From Bacteroidota bacterium (lineage in GTDB: Bacteria > Bacteroidota > Bacteroidia > Bacteroidales > NBLH01): a stretch of DNA of 64,000 nt. This document shows positions 1 to 9,968 of the stretch, piece after piece. The position numbers and the translations under genes are program-made. The stretch is taken from the NCBI GenBank assembly GCA_025361565.1, contig JANYKN010000144.1, positions 62,001 to 126,000 on the forward strand. Direction: 5' to 3'. Each line of letters starts with the position of its first letter. Positions within the stretch are counted from its first letter, which is position 1. Below the pieces are notes generated by a model that saw only the letters and a program-made list of their open reading frames with translations, was not told where the DNA came from and ran no database searches.

Positions 1-1
1 T

Positions 2-304
2 ATCAGTTTAAATGTTGATGCTGAAAATTTAGAGACTGTTACCAAAGGTTCTGGTTCACTAAAACTTGCCGGAAGGGCAGCCAATTTTGATATTACTTTA
101 AAAGGTGCGGGTTCAATTGATGCATTTGGTTTACAGGCAAAAAATGTTGATGCCAGTGTAAAAGGTGCAGGAACCTGTAATATTAGTGTCTCTGAAAATT
201 TACAAGGCCAGGTTAGCGGAAGTGGTAAGCTTTTCTACAAAGGAAATCCTAAAAAAGTGCAAACCAATAATACAGGAACAGGTATTATACAAACAAAACA
301 ATAA
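2..304 (+). CDS. Head GIN domain (DUF2807) protein, C-terminal part
   Basis: The reading frame is open from the window edge to a TAA at 302-304, so only the last 100 residues are present and the start lies outside. The peptide is a run of short beta-strand repeats with recurring Lys-Gly-(Ser/Ala)-Gly and Gly-Ser-Gly-Lys turns (for example KGSGSLKL, KGAGSIDAF, VSGSGKLFYKG). This is typical of the beta-helical DUF2807 family, often called 'putative auto-transporter adhesin, head GIN domain', and common as exported proteins in Bacteroidota. Function is unknown in the family and the signal peptide cannot be seen. It converges on hydE with only six bases between the stops, and no terminator is visible there. 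Confidence 0.75.
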   Translation: MSLNVDAENLETVTKGSGSLKLAGRAANFDITLKGAGSIDAFGLQAKNVDASVKGAGTCNISVSENLQGQVSGSGKLFYKGNPKKVQTNNTGTGIIQTKQ

Positions 305-310
305 AAACGC

Positions 311-1402
311 TTAGATATTTTTAGTCCTGTTTTTAAAATGGGTCGAATCTCCCCATTCTCCATAAGCAACCGTATCTCCTGTCATTGCAATACGTGCTTC
401 GAGGCAATTGGTACAATCATCAGCACCTTCATCAATACAGGGTTTGTTTTCGTATAATTGATAATTTACACGGTTATGGCTCGGGGTAATATTCGGCATG
501 ATGATATTGGCTCCTGCTTTTATCGCTTTTTCCCGCCCAATCGGATCAATTGCCTGTAATGCTGTTGCTGCTGCGATGTTGATATCTTTCATCATAATCC
601 TGAGAATTGATATCATCCGCAAGCTAAGATAAAATCTGTCTTTTAGGGGCATCAATTTATCCCTGAACTCATACAGTGGAGTGTCGTGGTGCTCAATATA
701 GGGGCCCATTCCAACCATATCAATATCAAAGTTCTTGAAAAACAACAAATCATTGGCCAAATCTTCATAGGTCTGAAATGGGAGAGCAATCATTACACCG
801 GTTCCCGTTTGATAGCCGGCTCTTTTTAAATCGTAAAGTGCCTGTATCCGCGATTCAAAATTATGTTTTTTGTTGTGTGGGTGTATTTTATAATAAAGCT
901 CCTTATTTGTGGTTTCAATACGAAGTAAATATCGATGGGCACCAGCGTTAAACCATTTTTGATAGGTTTCAAGGCTTTGTTCACCTAACGAAAGCGTAAT
1001 ACCAATTTCGTTATTGGTGGTTTCTTTAACCTTGCGCAACAGTTCTTCGATTCTTAAAATAAAAGCCTCATCACTACGCTCTCCACTTTGGAAAACCACC
1101 GATGCATATTTATTTTTATGAGCATACTGAACTGCTTCTAAAATTTGATCATCACTAAGATCATATCTCACAACTTCCTTATTGCCTGCCCTAATGCCAC
1201 AATAATAGCAATTCTTTGTACAGTAGTTCGAAAATTCGACCAATCCACGATAATAGGTTTTTAGGCCTACATATTCTTTTTTTATTTCATTGGCTTTGGC
1301 AAAAATAACTTGCTGTTCCTTGTCATCCGATTGTAAAAGTTGAACGATATCTTCTTTTGAAAATTCGGTTTGTTCTAGTATTTCTGATATTGACTTAGTC
1401 AT
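311..1402 (-). CDS. hydE: [FeFe]-hydrogenase H-cluster radical SAM maturase HydE
   Basis: This is a 363-residue radical SAM enzyme. The C-x3-C-x2-C cluster motif is at C61, C65 and C68 within CTKNCYYCGIR. A second C-x7-C-x2-C set at C322, C330 and C333 has the same spacing as the auxiliary cluster site known from Thermotoga HydE. HydE acts with HydF and HydG to build the H-cluster of [FeFe]-hydrogenase in the cytoplasm. Length and motifs fit HydE better than the related biotin synthase or PylB families. No hydF, hydG or hydrogenase structural gene is visible in the window, so its partners must lie to the left of the window or elsewhere. ATG start; a -7-like TACTTTTA lies about 35 bases upstream on the minus strand (1437-1444). 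Confidence 0.9.
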   Translation of the reverse strand: MTKSISEILEQTEFSKEDIVQLLQSDDKEQQVIFAKANEIKKEYVGLKTYYRGLVEFSNYCTKNCYYCGIRAGNKEVVRYDLSDDQILEAVQYAHKNKYASVVFQSGERSDEAFILRIEELLRKVKETTNNEIGITLSLGEQSLETYQKWFNAGAHRYLLRIETTNKELYYKIHPHNKKHNFESRIQALYDLKRAGYQTGTGVMIALPFQTYEDLANDLLFFKNFDIDMVGMGPYIEHHDTPLYEFRDKLMPLKDRFYLSLRMISILRIMMKDINIAAATALQAIDPIGREKAIKAGANIIMPNITPSHNRVNYQLYENKPCIDEGADDCTNCLEARIAMTGDTVAYGEWGDSTHFKNRTKNI

Positions 1403-1597
1403 TTTAGCTTTAATTATTGCAATAGGAAGTGGGATGTAAAAGTAGTAATTCAGTTTGAGAACAAAGAAAATTAAAAATTAATATCTGGGATTATCTTTCT
1501 AACAATTTAAAACTTAAAGTGCTTTTTTGCTTTCCTATTTCTGGATGGTTAAATCTCAAAGTGTTCCAAATCCTTTGGGATCTGTTGGTTTTATGAT

Positions 1598-1627
1598 AAA
1601 AAAAAACCTGAGTTAACAGGCTTTTTT
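1598..1627 (-). terminator. Rho-independent terminator after surA
   Basis: The stem CCTG/CAGG (1607-1610 with 1617-1620) is flanked by a T run at 1622-1627 and an A run at 1598-1606. Read on the minus strand it is a short hairpin followed by a U tract, just beyond the surA stop, closing the guaB-surA operon. Confidence 0.65.
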
Positions 1628-1634
1628 ATTCAAT

Positions 1635-2993
1635 TTATTGTTTGTTCCATCCCGTAAAATTGAAGGAACAATTCTTATAGTTTCCGTCAATTCTAACAAA
1701 GGTATCTTTTAGTTTTTCTTTAACCCATTTGTTCATCTCATCTTGTTTTTTCTGGTTCAGCGCCATATCCTGAATCATTTGATAATCATCTTTCAGGTTC
1801 ACTGTATGAGCCTTGGTGGTGCGGATTAAATAGATAATTTTAAAAGTAGACAAACCTGTTGGATCTTTAGCTTCAAAAGCATCTGATATTTCGCCTGCTT
1901 TTATATTTCGTAATGCAAAATTTGTACTCGGATCAATTTGTTTTGCTTCAAATTCTGCATCTCCGGTATAAGGATTTACCATTTTGCCTCCATTCAGGCG
2001 TGTAGTTTCATCATCAGAAAACTTAATGGCTGCTTGTTCAAATTTTAAAGTATCTGTTCTAATAATATTGGCTATGCTGTCAAGCTCATCTTTGGCTTTC
2101 ATTTTAGCAAGCGATGAAACCTTTGGCATGAGCAGTATATGCCTGAAATCAACCTTATCGCCCTGCTTTGCAATTAGTTTGATAATGTGCATACCGAATT
2201 CTGTTTCAACAATATCAGATACTTCATCAACATCCAAATTAAAAACAGCAGCAGAAAACTCTGGAACCAAATCACCTCTACTTACGCCTGACATTAAACC
2301 TCCGTTTTTAGCAGAACCTGGGTCATCTGAATATAGAACCGCAAGTGTTTTAAAATCTTCACCATTTTTAACAATCCTATCACGGATAGCCATTAATTTA
2401 TCTCTTTGGGCTTGCTTTTCTTCGGCAGTCATAACCGGTTTTTTTACTATTTGAGCTAATTCATAGGTTGCATCAAGTATTGGAAGACTATCCTTTGGAA
2501 TGTTACTATAATATTTTTTCACATCCGAAGGTGTTATTTTTATATCTTTGGTTATTTCACTTTCCATTTTTTGGGCTACCAATTGGTCATGAACCACATC
2601 TACGAAATTTTCTTTGATTTCGGCAAGGGATTTCCCAAAATAATCTTCAATATTTGTTGGAGCAAGTTGCCTTTCAATATTGGTAATTCTACCTTCAATT
2701 TCCGATTCCACTTGTTTGTCAGTAACTTCAACGCTATCAATAGCTGCTTGCACGATCAATAATTTTTGAAACAGCATTTGTTCAAAAATTTCACATTTTT
2801 GATTTGCTTTTGTCTGCATTCCTCTGGCCTGCATTTGAAAATACTGTTCTTCAATCTCTGACTGGAGTATCGATTGGTTACCTACCACTGCAATTATGCG
2901 ATCAACAACCTGGTTATCCGGAGCTTTTTGATCTTGTGCAAATAAAATTAAATGGCTTGTTAGAATGATGAAACTTAAGATGTATTTATTCAT
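1635..2993 (-). CDS. surA: Periplasmic peptidyl-prolyl isomerase SurA
   Basis: This is a 452-residue exported chaperone/isomerase that helps outer-membrane proteins fold in the periplasm. It begins with a signal peptide ending near LILFAQ, followed by a SurA N-terminal helical domain (about 30-170). Two parvulin-type rotamase repeats follow: about 175-275, with the characteristic YSDDPGSAKNGG and FGMHIIKL, and about 280-395, with FRHILL and KFSDDETTRLNGG. This two-parvulin layout and length match SurA. It is the last gene of the leftward series guaB, multi-parvulin PPIase, SurA-N-like lipoprotein, surA, and is followed by a clear terminator. Confidence 0.88.
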   Translation of the reverse strand: MNKYILSFIILTSHLILFAQDQKAPDNQVVDRIIAVVGNQSILQSEIEEQYFQMQARGMQTKANQKCEIFEQMLFQKLLIVQAAIDSVEVTDKQVESEIEGRITNIERQLAPTNIEDYFGKSLAEIKENFVDVVHDQLVAQKMESEITKDIKITPSDVKKYYSNIPKDSLPILDATYELAQIVKKPVMTAEEKQAQRDKLMAIRDRIVKNGEDFKTLAVLYSDDPGSAKNGGLMSGVSRGDLVPEFSAAVFNLDVDEVSDIVETEFGMHIIKLIAKQGDKVDFRHILLMPKVSSLAKMKAKDELDSIANIIRTDTLKFEQAAIKFSDDETTRLNGGKMVNPYTGDAEFEAKQIDPSTNFALRNIKAGEISDAFEAKDPTGLSTFKIIYLIRTTKAHTVNLKDDYQMIQDMALNQKKQDEMNKWVKEKLKDTFVRIDGNYKNCSFNFTGWNKQ

Positions 2994-3146
2994 TTTTATG
3001 TTTTTTAATTGTTTTGATGGTTTTATGAACCCGCATGTTAGTAGCCTATTGGTTGCAAAATACTGATATAATCTTTTTTAACCGAAACTCATCTAAATAT
3101 TACGAGGAAGTTTTATTGATAAGAGTACTTTTTACAAAGTGCAGTA

Positions 3147-4010
3147 TTATTTGTTTCCAAATAGTTCAATATCTTGTTTATCGAGCATATTATAGTATAT
3201 ATTGTTTTCAAGCTCATCTATCAACGCTTGTTTCCTTTGATTAAGTATAATACCCTGAATATTTCCTTCAACAAAGACCAAAGGAGATACCGCATCTTTT
3301 AATCGATAATTTGTTATATTCACTAAATAAGCATACACTGAATCCTGAGCTTCGATATAATTATTTGTTTTTAGAAAAGTTTCCTGATCATCGACCCTAA
3401 CTGGAATTTCAATGATCAGATCTTTAAAATATATCCATTCGTCATTGAAATTTTTGTAGGAGGCAGATTGCGCTTTACAATAATCACTTATTTGAACCAT
3501 ATCTTTTTCTCTGACAGATCTGTATAAACTTTTAACCATACTTATATTTGGAGTGGTTTTTATGATTTTTATAAATGTTGCTTTTACTGCAGGCTGGGCA
3601 AGCTTAAATTCAGCTTCATGATCAGTATAAAAAGTATTAATTTGCTTTTCTGTTACTACCGTATCAAGGTTTTGCTCGATAAATTTTTGCTTATATCTAA
3701 AAATTAATAAGTCCATTCTATAATTTTCGAGCTCTTTTGTAACATCTTTTTGTTCTTCCACCAAATTTAATTCTGCAGTTTTGGTCATTGCTTGCCGTTT
3801 TACCCAAAAATCTATAAAACTTTTTACTTTATTTACACTGTCGGCGGGGCTTAGTCCGCTTTGTATTACTCCTGCAAGATCTTCTTTATACAAATATTTG
3901 TCGTAAACCCTTGCAATGGCAGTTTTATTTTTATCCTGATTTTTATTGTCGCAAGATATTGCAAGACTAAATATTCCTAAAAGTAAAACCCAAATTGATC
4001 CTTTAATCAT
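3147..4010 (-). CDS. SurA-N-like lipoprotein
   Basis: A 287-residue protein whose signal peptide ends in a lipobox, LAISC (Cys at about residue 20), so it should be a lipoprotein. The remainder is helical and resembles the chaperone (non-catalytic) part of SurA-type isomerases: a KVKSFIDFWVKRQAM segment and an EKQINTFYTDHEAEF segment like the linker before a parvulin domain. The parvulin signature itself is absent. It sits 17 bases after the upstream PPIase and before surA, so it probably serves in the same envelope-folding pathway. The exact role is not established. Confidence 0.7.
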   Translation of the reverse strand: MIKGSIWVLLLGIFSLAISCDNKNQDKNKTAIARVYDKYLYKEDLAGVIQSGLSPADSVNKVKSFIDFWVKRQAMTKTAELNLVEEQKDVTKELENYRMDLLIFRYKQKFIEQNLDTVVTEKQINTFYTDHEAEFKLAQPAVKATFIKIIKTTPNISMVKSLYRSVREKDMVQISDYCKAQSASYKNFNDEWIYFKDLIIEIPVRVDDQETFLKTNNYIEAQDSVYAYLVNITNYRLKDAVSPLVFVEGNIQGIILNQRKQALIDELENNIYYNMLDKQDIELFGNK

Positions 4011-4027
4011 TTATGTATGTATTAATT

Positions 4028-6004
4028 CTATTTGTTATTAAATATTGATTCAAAAACTTTTTCGTTAATTTCTACGTCGTATTTTTTCTTTAGATTTGAA
4101 ACCCAAATTTTTTCAAGATATTTTTGATAATCAGCCAATACAATCCCATTAATATCTTCAATGGGTTTTTCGGTTTTTTGTATTTCATTATTTAACCAAA
4201 TCAGCTCTTTATCACTGTTAAACATAATTAATCTTTCATCCTTTTCTAATTTTCCGGTTTTATACAGTACCAGGCATTTATCAATAATAGGTTCTTTTCC
4301 TTCAATATCATTTAATCGCTTAACAAATTTGAAATTTTCATCAAGAGTGGATTGAATTTTTATAGCTATTTCATTATCATCTAAATTTGAATTTTTTAAT
4401 TTTCTGAACAGTTTTTCAATTTTAGTTGAATCATTAATACCGTATTCAAAAATAGAAACATCGGCTTGATAAAAATTATTGTACAAGTTTTCGTTTTTAC
4501 TGTAATAATCATCTAATCCTGTTTTATCCAGAGCAGCTTTATCCCAAACTTCTTTTTGCATTATATCAAAATAAAGGATTCCGTCATGAAATTCGTTAAC
4601 GAGCAACCGATAAGGAATATTTTTTTTCTCAAGCATTGTTTCTTCATACGAAAGCATTGTTTGCTTAATAAATTCGTCATATTGTTGGCTAATATAATTT
4701 TCTATTGGTATTGGGAACATTTTTTTTTGATTGCATTCGAGATATTTTGCAAAGTCTTTTTGCGTGTAAGTCTGGTTATCAAATGAAAACAGATTACCTG
4801 AAAGATCAATATCTTCAGGCACTTTCCATTCTGCCATAAAAATAGTGCTGTCAATTAAATTGATAACTGTTGAAAGGGAACTAAAATCAGTAAAATGATA
4901 TTCATTTTTCAGGTGATCGATAACTTTTTGAACTGCAATTTCTCCTCTTTCGCCACTAGAAACTCTTTGGATCAATTGCTCTTCAATTTGCTTGTAATCA
5001 GGAATCCCTTTTTGAGCTATCCTTTTGATAATATGCCATCCAAATCTCGTTTTAACAGGTTTTGAAATAGCGCCATCTTCTTTAAGATTAAAGGATGCAA
5101 GTTCAAATTCATGGGGCATTTTTCCTGATTCGAACCATGGCAACTCTCCTCCATTAGCAGAAGTACCATTATCATTTGAATATTTGATGGCCAATTTTGC
5201 AAAATCTTGACCCTCAATAACCAATTGATAAATACTGTCAGCTAATTGTTTGGCAGCAATTTCAGACTTTTTAGCTGTATCGTTTGGCAGAGAAATCATA
5301 ATGTGTGCAACTTTGTACCTGCCCGGATTACTGCGTTTATCAATAATTTGTACAATATGATAACCCAAATAAGTTCGTATTGGATTTGAATATTTACCTG
5401 GATTTGCAGTATATAAATAATTTTCGAGATTATATGGAACTGAAAATGGTCCAATATACCAAAGGTCACCACCATTGTTGACTGCTTGTGGATCATCTGA
5501 AACTTGTTTGGCCAATGTTTCAAAATCTTCTCCACTTGAAAGCCTTTTTAAAATCTTAAGTGTTTTTTGATAAGCAATTAATGAATCTTTTGGCGAAGCA
5601 TTCGGAGCAATTCGAACCTGGATATGACGTGCCCTAACTTCTGTTTTCATCCTTTCGTAGGCCTCTTTAGCAAGGTTTTGAACCATTTCCTGATCTATAA
5701 GATAAGGTTGTGCCAATTGTTTTCTATATTTTTCAAATTCGTCTTTAAATTCCTGTTTCTTGTCAAAACCTTTATTTTCAGCATCAAAAACCTTAAGTTT
5801 GAATTCAATGTATTGATTCAGGTAATGCCTTGCAGAATCTCTATTTTCTACAATATTAATTGGATTATTCTTGCTAAAAGATTCGACAAATTCTGTTTTT
5901 GAAATTTTCTTGCTATTTATGGTAAACAGAGTTTCATCTGTTTGACAAAAAAGATAAACAGGTAATGATAATAAAAAAATGATTGAGCTTATTCTAAAAT
6001 ACAT
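4028..6004 (-). CDS. Multi-parvulin peptidyl-prolyl isomerase (PpiC/SurA type)
   Basis: A 658-residue exported isomerase. A signal peptide ends near PVYLFCQ. A SurA-like N-terminal region follows (about 25-115), then two parvulin domains at about 120-225 (RARHIQVRI, VSDDPQAVNNGGDLW, LGYHIVQI) and 230-335 (VAHIMISL, YSNDNGTSANGGELPW, FGWHIIKRI). A long C-terminal half has no recognised motif and looks helical. It lies 56 bases downstream of guaB and 17 bases upstream of the lipoprotein gene. With surA it gives three foldase-like genes in a row, presumably handling outer-membrane or secreted proteins. Confidence 0.85.
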   Translation of the reverse strand: MYFRISSIIFLLSLPVYLFCQTDETLFTINSKKISKTEFVESFSKNNPINIVENRDSARHYLNQYIEFKLKVFDAENKGFDKKQEFKDEFEKYRKQLAQPYLIDQEMVQNLAKEAYERMKTEVRARHIQVRIAPNASPKDSLIAYQKTLKILKRLSSGEDFETLAKQVSDDPQAVNNGGDLWYIGPFSVPYNLENYLYTANPGKYSNPIRTYLGYHIVQIIDKRSNPGRYKVAHIMISLPNDTAKKSEIAAKQLADSIYQLVIEGQDFAKLAIKYSNDNGTSANGGELPWFESGKMPHEFELASFNLKEDGAISKPVKTRFGWHIIKRIAQKGIPDYKQIEEQLIQRVSSGERGEIAVQKVIDHLKNEYHFTDFSSLSTVINLIDSTIFMAEWKVPEDIDLSGNLFSFDNQTYTQKDFAKYLECNQKKMFPIPIENYISQQYDEFIKQTMLSYEETMLEKKNIPYRLLVNEFHDGILYFDIMQKEVWDKAALDKTGLDDYYSKNENLYNNFYQADVSIFEYGINDSTKIEKLFRKLKNSNLDDNEIAIKIQSTLDENFKFVKRLNDIEGKEPIIDKCLVLYKTGKLEKDERLIMFNSDKELIWLNNEIQKTEKPIEDINGIVLADYQKYLEKIWVSNLKKKYDVEINEKVFESIFNNK

Positions 6005-6060
6005 TCTTTAATCTTTTTATTAAGGATATACTGATTTGATATTTTGCACTTTAAGCACTT

Positions 6061-7530
6061 TTATCTGCTATAATTTGGTGCTTCTCTGGTAATTGCAACA
6101 TCATGCGGATGGCTTTCAACAATTCCTGAATTTGAAATTTTGACAAATTTCGCATTATGCAGTGCATTGATATCGGCTGTTCCACAATATCCCATCCCTG
6201 CCCTTAAGCCTCCAATCATCTGATAAGTTACTTCGGCAAGTGAACCTTTATAAGGAACCCTGGCTACAATTCCTTCCGGAACAAGTTTGGCGATATCATC
6301 TTCTGTATCTTGAAAATATCTGTCTTTGGAGCCTTTTTGCATGGCTTCAATAGAGCCCATTCCCCTATAAGATTTGAATTTTCTACCCTGGTAAATAATT
6401 GTTTCACCTGGTGATTCTTCAACTCCTGCAAATAATGAACCAGCCATAACCGAATATGCTCCTGCTGCTAGAGCTTTAACAATATCTCCTGAATAACGTA
6501 TTCCTCCATCTGCAATAAGCGGAATATCTTTCCCTTTTAGTGCTTCCGCTACATCAAAAATAGCTGAAAGTTGAGGAACCCCAACACCGGCTATTACTCT
6601 GGTTGTACAAATTGAACCTGGGCCTATTCCAACTTTTATCCCATCGGCTCCTGCATTTGCCAAATCTATCGCTGCCTGGGCAGTTGCAATATTCCCAACT
6701 ATAATGTCAATGTTCTTGAAAGAACTTTTTGCTTCTTTCAACATCTTTATTACTCCAAGAGAATGTCCATGAGCTGTATCAATAACTACGGCATCTACTC
6801 CTTCATTTACAAGTGCATGAATCCTATCAAGTGTATCATTGGTAATACCTACCGCACCTGCAACCCTTAACCTGCCTTTACTGTCTTTGCATGCATTTGG
6901 ACGGTCTTTGGCTTTGGTAATATCTTTATAAGTTATCAGACCAATTAATCTATTATCATCATCAACAACAGGTAGTTTTTCAATTTTGTGCTGTTGAAGA
7001 ATATAAGTTGCTTTTTCAAGATCTGTGGATGTTCCTGTTGTGATAATATTATCTTTTGTCATTATCTCACTAATAGGTTTGTTGGGATTTTTTTCAAATC
7101 GTAAATCCCGATTGGTAACAATCCCGATTAGTTTTTTATTTTGGTCAACAACAGGTATTCCACCAATTTTATATTCACGCATAATTTGATTTGCATCAGA
7201 AACTGTTGCGTCTTTTCCAATGGTTATAGGGTCGATGATCATTCCGTTTTCAGCTCGTTTAACAATTTTTATTTGCTGAGCCTGTTCGGTAATTGACATG
7301 TTTTTATGAATTACGCCAATTCCACCTTCTCTAGCAATTGCAATTGCCATTATAGAATCTGTTACCGTATCCATTGCTGCTGAAACAATTGGAATGTTTA
7401 GAACGATGTTTTTACTAAACCTCGATTGAATATTTACATCTCTTGGTAAAATTTCTGAATAAGCAGGAATCAATAATACATCATCAAATGTTAAACCTTC
7501 GGATATTATTCTATTGTTGTAAGTTAACAT
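6061..7530 (-). CDS. guaB: Inosine-5'-monophosphate dehydrogenase
   Basis: This 489-residue enzyme oxidises IMP to XMP with NAD+, the first committed step of GMP synthesis. The catalytic loop GSICTTR places the nucleophile at C308. The TIM barrel is interrupted by two CBS domains at about 100-205 (IGGIPVVD and IEKLPVVDD). The C-terminal flap YRGMGS is present. Length is normal for the family. It is the first gene of the leftward operon with the three foldase-like genes. From memory guaB and SurA-type genes are neighbours in other Bacteroidota, which would make this a conserved arrangement; that was not checked. Confidence 0.97.
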   Translation of the reverse strand: MLTYNNRIISEGLTFDDVLLIPAYSEILPRDVNIQSRFSKNIVLNIPIVSAAMDTVTDSIMAIAIAREGGIGVIHKNMSITEQAQQIKIVKRAENGMIIDPITIGKDATVSDANQIMREYKIGGIPVVDQNKKLIGIVTNRDLRFEKNPNKPISEIMTKDNIITTGTSTDLEKATYILQQHKIEKLPVVDDDNRLIGLITYKDITKAKDRPNACKDSKGRLRVAGAVGITNDTLDRIHALVNEGVDAVVIDTAHGHSLGVIKMLKEAKSSFKNIDIIVGNIATAQAAIDLANAGADGIKVGIGPGSICTTRVIAGVGVPQLSAIFDVAEALKGKDIPLIADGGIRYSGDIVKALAAGAYSVMAGSLFAGVEESPGETIIYQGRKFKSYRGMGSIEAMQKGSKDRYFQDTEDDIAKLVPEGIVARVPYKGSLAEVTYQMIGGLRAGMGYCGTADINALHNAKFVKISNSGIVESHPHDVAITREAPNYSR

Positions 7531-7603
7531 AGTGCAATGGTTAAAGTTATTAATTTGTGTAAGCTTCTTTTTTATTATAGCTTAACTTAACTTATTTAGC
7601 CGC

Positions 7604-7611
7604 CAAAAGTA
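7604..7611 (-). promoter_or_regulatory. Predicted -7 element of the guaB operon promoter
   Basis: Read on the minus strand this is TACTTTTG, an exact match to the Bacteroidota -7 consensus TAnnTTTG, 73 bases upstream of the guaB ATG. No convincing -33 TTTG sits at the usual 19-20 base distance, so the call rests on the -7 box alone. Confidence 0.4.
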
Positions 7612-7828
7612 CAAAAAAATCAACAGTTGATTTAAGAATTAAGCATTTTTTGTCTCAATGCCAATAAATCACTAATTTTATGTATATATCTTTATTCTTA
7701 AATTTAAATACTTAAAGTGAAATAAAGTTTGGAATGCCTAAATTTGGATATTTGAAATTAGCACTTTTTTATTTGAAAAAAATATTCATTTAAATATTTA
7801 CAAATTCACTCATTTAATCATTTACCCA

Positions 7829-9739
7829 TTGAATATCTATCGACAAATATTGGTTAAAAACTGGGGATACTCAGAATTTAGGCCTTTGCAGGAAGAAATT
7901 ATCTGTTCAGTTGCTGATGAAAAAAAAGATGCGCTGGGTTTGTTGCCTACAGGCGGAGGAAAGTCAATTATTTTTCAGGTTCCTGCAATTGCAATGGATG
8001 GTTTATGCCTTGTTATTACTCCTCTGATTGCTTTAATGAAGGATCAGGTTGAAAACCTTTTATCGAAAAATATAAAAGCGGCTGCTATTTATTCAGGGAT
8101 TAGCAAGTATGAAATTGATATTATATTAAATAATTGCGTATTTGGTGCTTATAAGTTTCTTTATCTTTCGCCCGAAAGGCTTGACACTGAATTATTCATG
8201 ACTCGTTTGCCTGATATGAAAATCAATCTGATTGCCGTCGATGAAGCACATTGCATTTCTCAATGGGGATATGATTTTCGACCGGCATACCTCAAAATTG
8301 CTGAAATAAGAAAGTTGCTACCCAAAGTTCCTGTTCTTGCATTAACTGCAACAGCAACAGTAAATGTGGTTGAAGATATTCAGGAAAAATTATTGTTTTC
8401 AACAAAAAATGTTTTTAAAAAGAGTTTTGAACGAAAAAATCTGGTTTATTTGGTTCGCGATGTCGAAGATAAATTCAGATATCTATTACGAATTGCCTCA
8501 AAAATTAAAGGAACTGGAATTGTATACGTTAGGAATAGAAAAAAAACCAAAGAAATTGCAATTTTTCTTCAGCAAAATAATATTAAAGCGGATTATTACC
8601 ATGCAGGCCTGGATAATAAATTAAAAGATGCCAAACAAAATAATTGGAAAACTGGCTCGGTTAAAATAATTGTAGCAACTAATGCATTTGGGATGGGCAT
8701 TGATAAAGCAGATGTACGATTTGTTGTGCATATGGATTTGCCAGATTCGCTTGAAGCATATTACCAAGAAGCAGGAAGGGCTGGACGCGATGGAAAAGCT
8801 TCGTTTGCTATTCTGTTGTATAACAATTCGGATAAGCTAAAGATCGAAAAAAGAGTTGCTACAAATTTTCCTGAAAAAGAATTTATAAAGCGTGTGTATT
8901 TTGCTTTAGGAAATTACTACCAAATTCCAATAGGGGCTGGAAAAGGAAGAATGTTGGATTTTAAAATTTCCGATTTTGTTTCAAGATTTAGTTTCCCGGT
9001 ACTTCAAACCTACAGTGCACTCAAACTCCTTCAAAATGATGGCTATATTGAATTGGCCGAAGAATTTTTTAGTCTATCAAAAGTCATGTTTATTGCCAGT
9101 CAGAACGATTTATATAAATTTCAAGTAGCAAATAGTATTGTAGATCCTTTTATCAAATTAATTCTTAGAACGTATACGGGATTATTCAGCACTTTTACTA
9201 ATATTGACGAGGAATTTCTTGCAAAAAAGGCAAATTGTTCGGTTAAAATAATTTTTGATTATCTCATAAAACTTGATCAGGCAAAAATTATCAGATACAT
9301 TCCACAACGCAAGCTACCTTTTATAATATATACTGAAGAAAGATTGGAAGATAAAAACCTTAGAATTTCAAAAGAAAATTACGAAACTCGAAAAGAAAAT
9401 TATTTAAAAAAAATGGAAGCAGTATTGGAATATGCCGCCTCTTCAAATAAGTGCAGAAGTCAAATTTTGCTTAATTATTTTGATGAGCATGATGCTGACA
9501 GGTGCGGCCAATGTGATGTTTGCCGTAAAAGAAACGAATTGAGCCTGAGTAAATATGAATTTGATTTGGTACTTGAAGAAATTAAACCAAAATTACTTAA
9601 AAATGATATGAAAATTGAGGAGCTTATTGCAACAAGTAATTTTTTGGAAGCAAAAGTGATGAAAGTAATACGTTGGCTTACTGATAATAAAAAAATATTG
9701 TATACTTCGAATAGTAAAATTAAATGGAATGATAAGTGA
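7829..9739 (+). CDS. recQ: ATP-dependent DNA helicase RecQ
   Basis: A 636-residue superfamily 2 helicase (3'-5') used in recombination and replication repair. Walker A is LLPTGGGKS (TGGGKS at 41-46), the DEAH box is at 138-141 followed by CISQWGYDFRP, and the arginine-finger motif QEAGRAGRDG is in helicase domain 2. The RecQ zinc-binding cysteines follow (CRSQIL...DRCGQCDVC, about 519-542). No HRDC domain is evident after the winged helix, so this is a short-form RecQ. The start is a TTG; it is favoured because the family begins about ten residues before the GYSEFRPLQ motif and no ATG is placed there. Confidence 0.93.
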   Translation: MNIYRQILVKNWGYSEFRPLQEEIICSVADEKKDALGLLPTGGGKSIIFQVPAIAMDGLCLVITPLIALMKDQVENLLSKNIKAAAIYSGISKYEIDIILNNCVFGAYKFLYLSPERLDTELFMTRLPDMKINLIAVDEAHCISQWGYDFRPAYLKIAEIRKLLPKVPVLALTATATVNVVEDIQEKLLFSTKNVFKKSFERKNLVYLVRDVEDKFRYLLRIASKIKGTGIVYVRNRKKTKEIAIFLQQNNIKADYYHAGLDNKLKDAKQNNWKTGSVKIIVATNAFGMGIDKADVRFVVHMDLPDSLEAYYQEAGRAGRDGKASFAILLYNNSDKLKIEKRVATNFPEKEFIKRVYFALGNYYQIPIGAGKGRMLDFKISDFVSRFSFPVLQTYSALKLLQNDGYIELAEEFFSLSKVMFIASQNDLYKFQVANSIVDPFIKLILRTYTGLFSTFTNIDEEFLAKKANCSVKIIFDYLIKLDQAKIIRYIPQRKLPFIIYTEERLEDKNLRISKENYETRKENYLKKMEAVLEYAASSNKCRSQILLNYFDEHDADRCGQCDVCRKRNELSLSKYEFDLVLEEIKPKLLKNDMKIEELIATSNFLEAKVMKVIRWLTDNKKILYTSNSKIKWNDK

Positions 9740-9779
9740 AGTTCAGAAAAGGGATATCTTTAAAAAAATTACAAGCTTT

Positions 9780-9968
9780 CTAAAAATAAGGCTCAATTCG
9801 TTGGGTCTGGACTTCTTTCTTTTGGGGCTTTAAAATGTCAAGTATACCCCTTATCATAAATAGAATAACTGCCGGTATAATTAGAATTAAAAATATCGGG
9901 GTTAACAAAATAAAAACAAATGCCGATTCTTTCTTATCCAGAAATTTGATATTTTTTTTCAGTACCAT
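9780..9968 (-). CDS. Small single-span membrane protein
   Basis: A 62-residue open frame with a basic N-terminus, one strongly hydrophobic segment (about 17-42, FVFILLTPIFLILIIPAVIL), then a basic and polar tail. ATG start. It converges on recQ with 40 bases between them. The clean membrane-protein composition argues for a real gene rather than chance, but no family is recognised and the length gives little certainty. Confidence 0.5.
   Translation of the reverse strand: MVLKKNIKFLDKKESAFVFILLTPIFLILIIPAVILFMIRGILDILKPQKKEVQTQRIEPYF

Noticed and set aside
1984-2454. 156-codon open frame antisense to surA
   Set aside because: It lies fully inside surA, which has signal peptide and parvulin motifs; the antisense peptide matches nothing and is a codon-use shadow.
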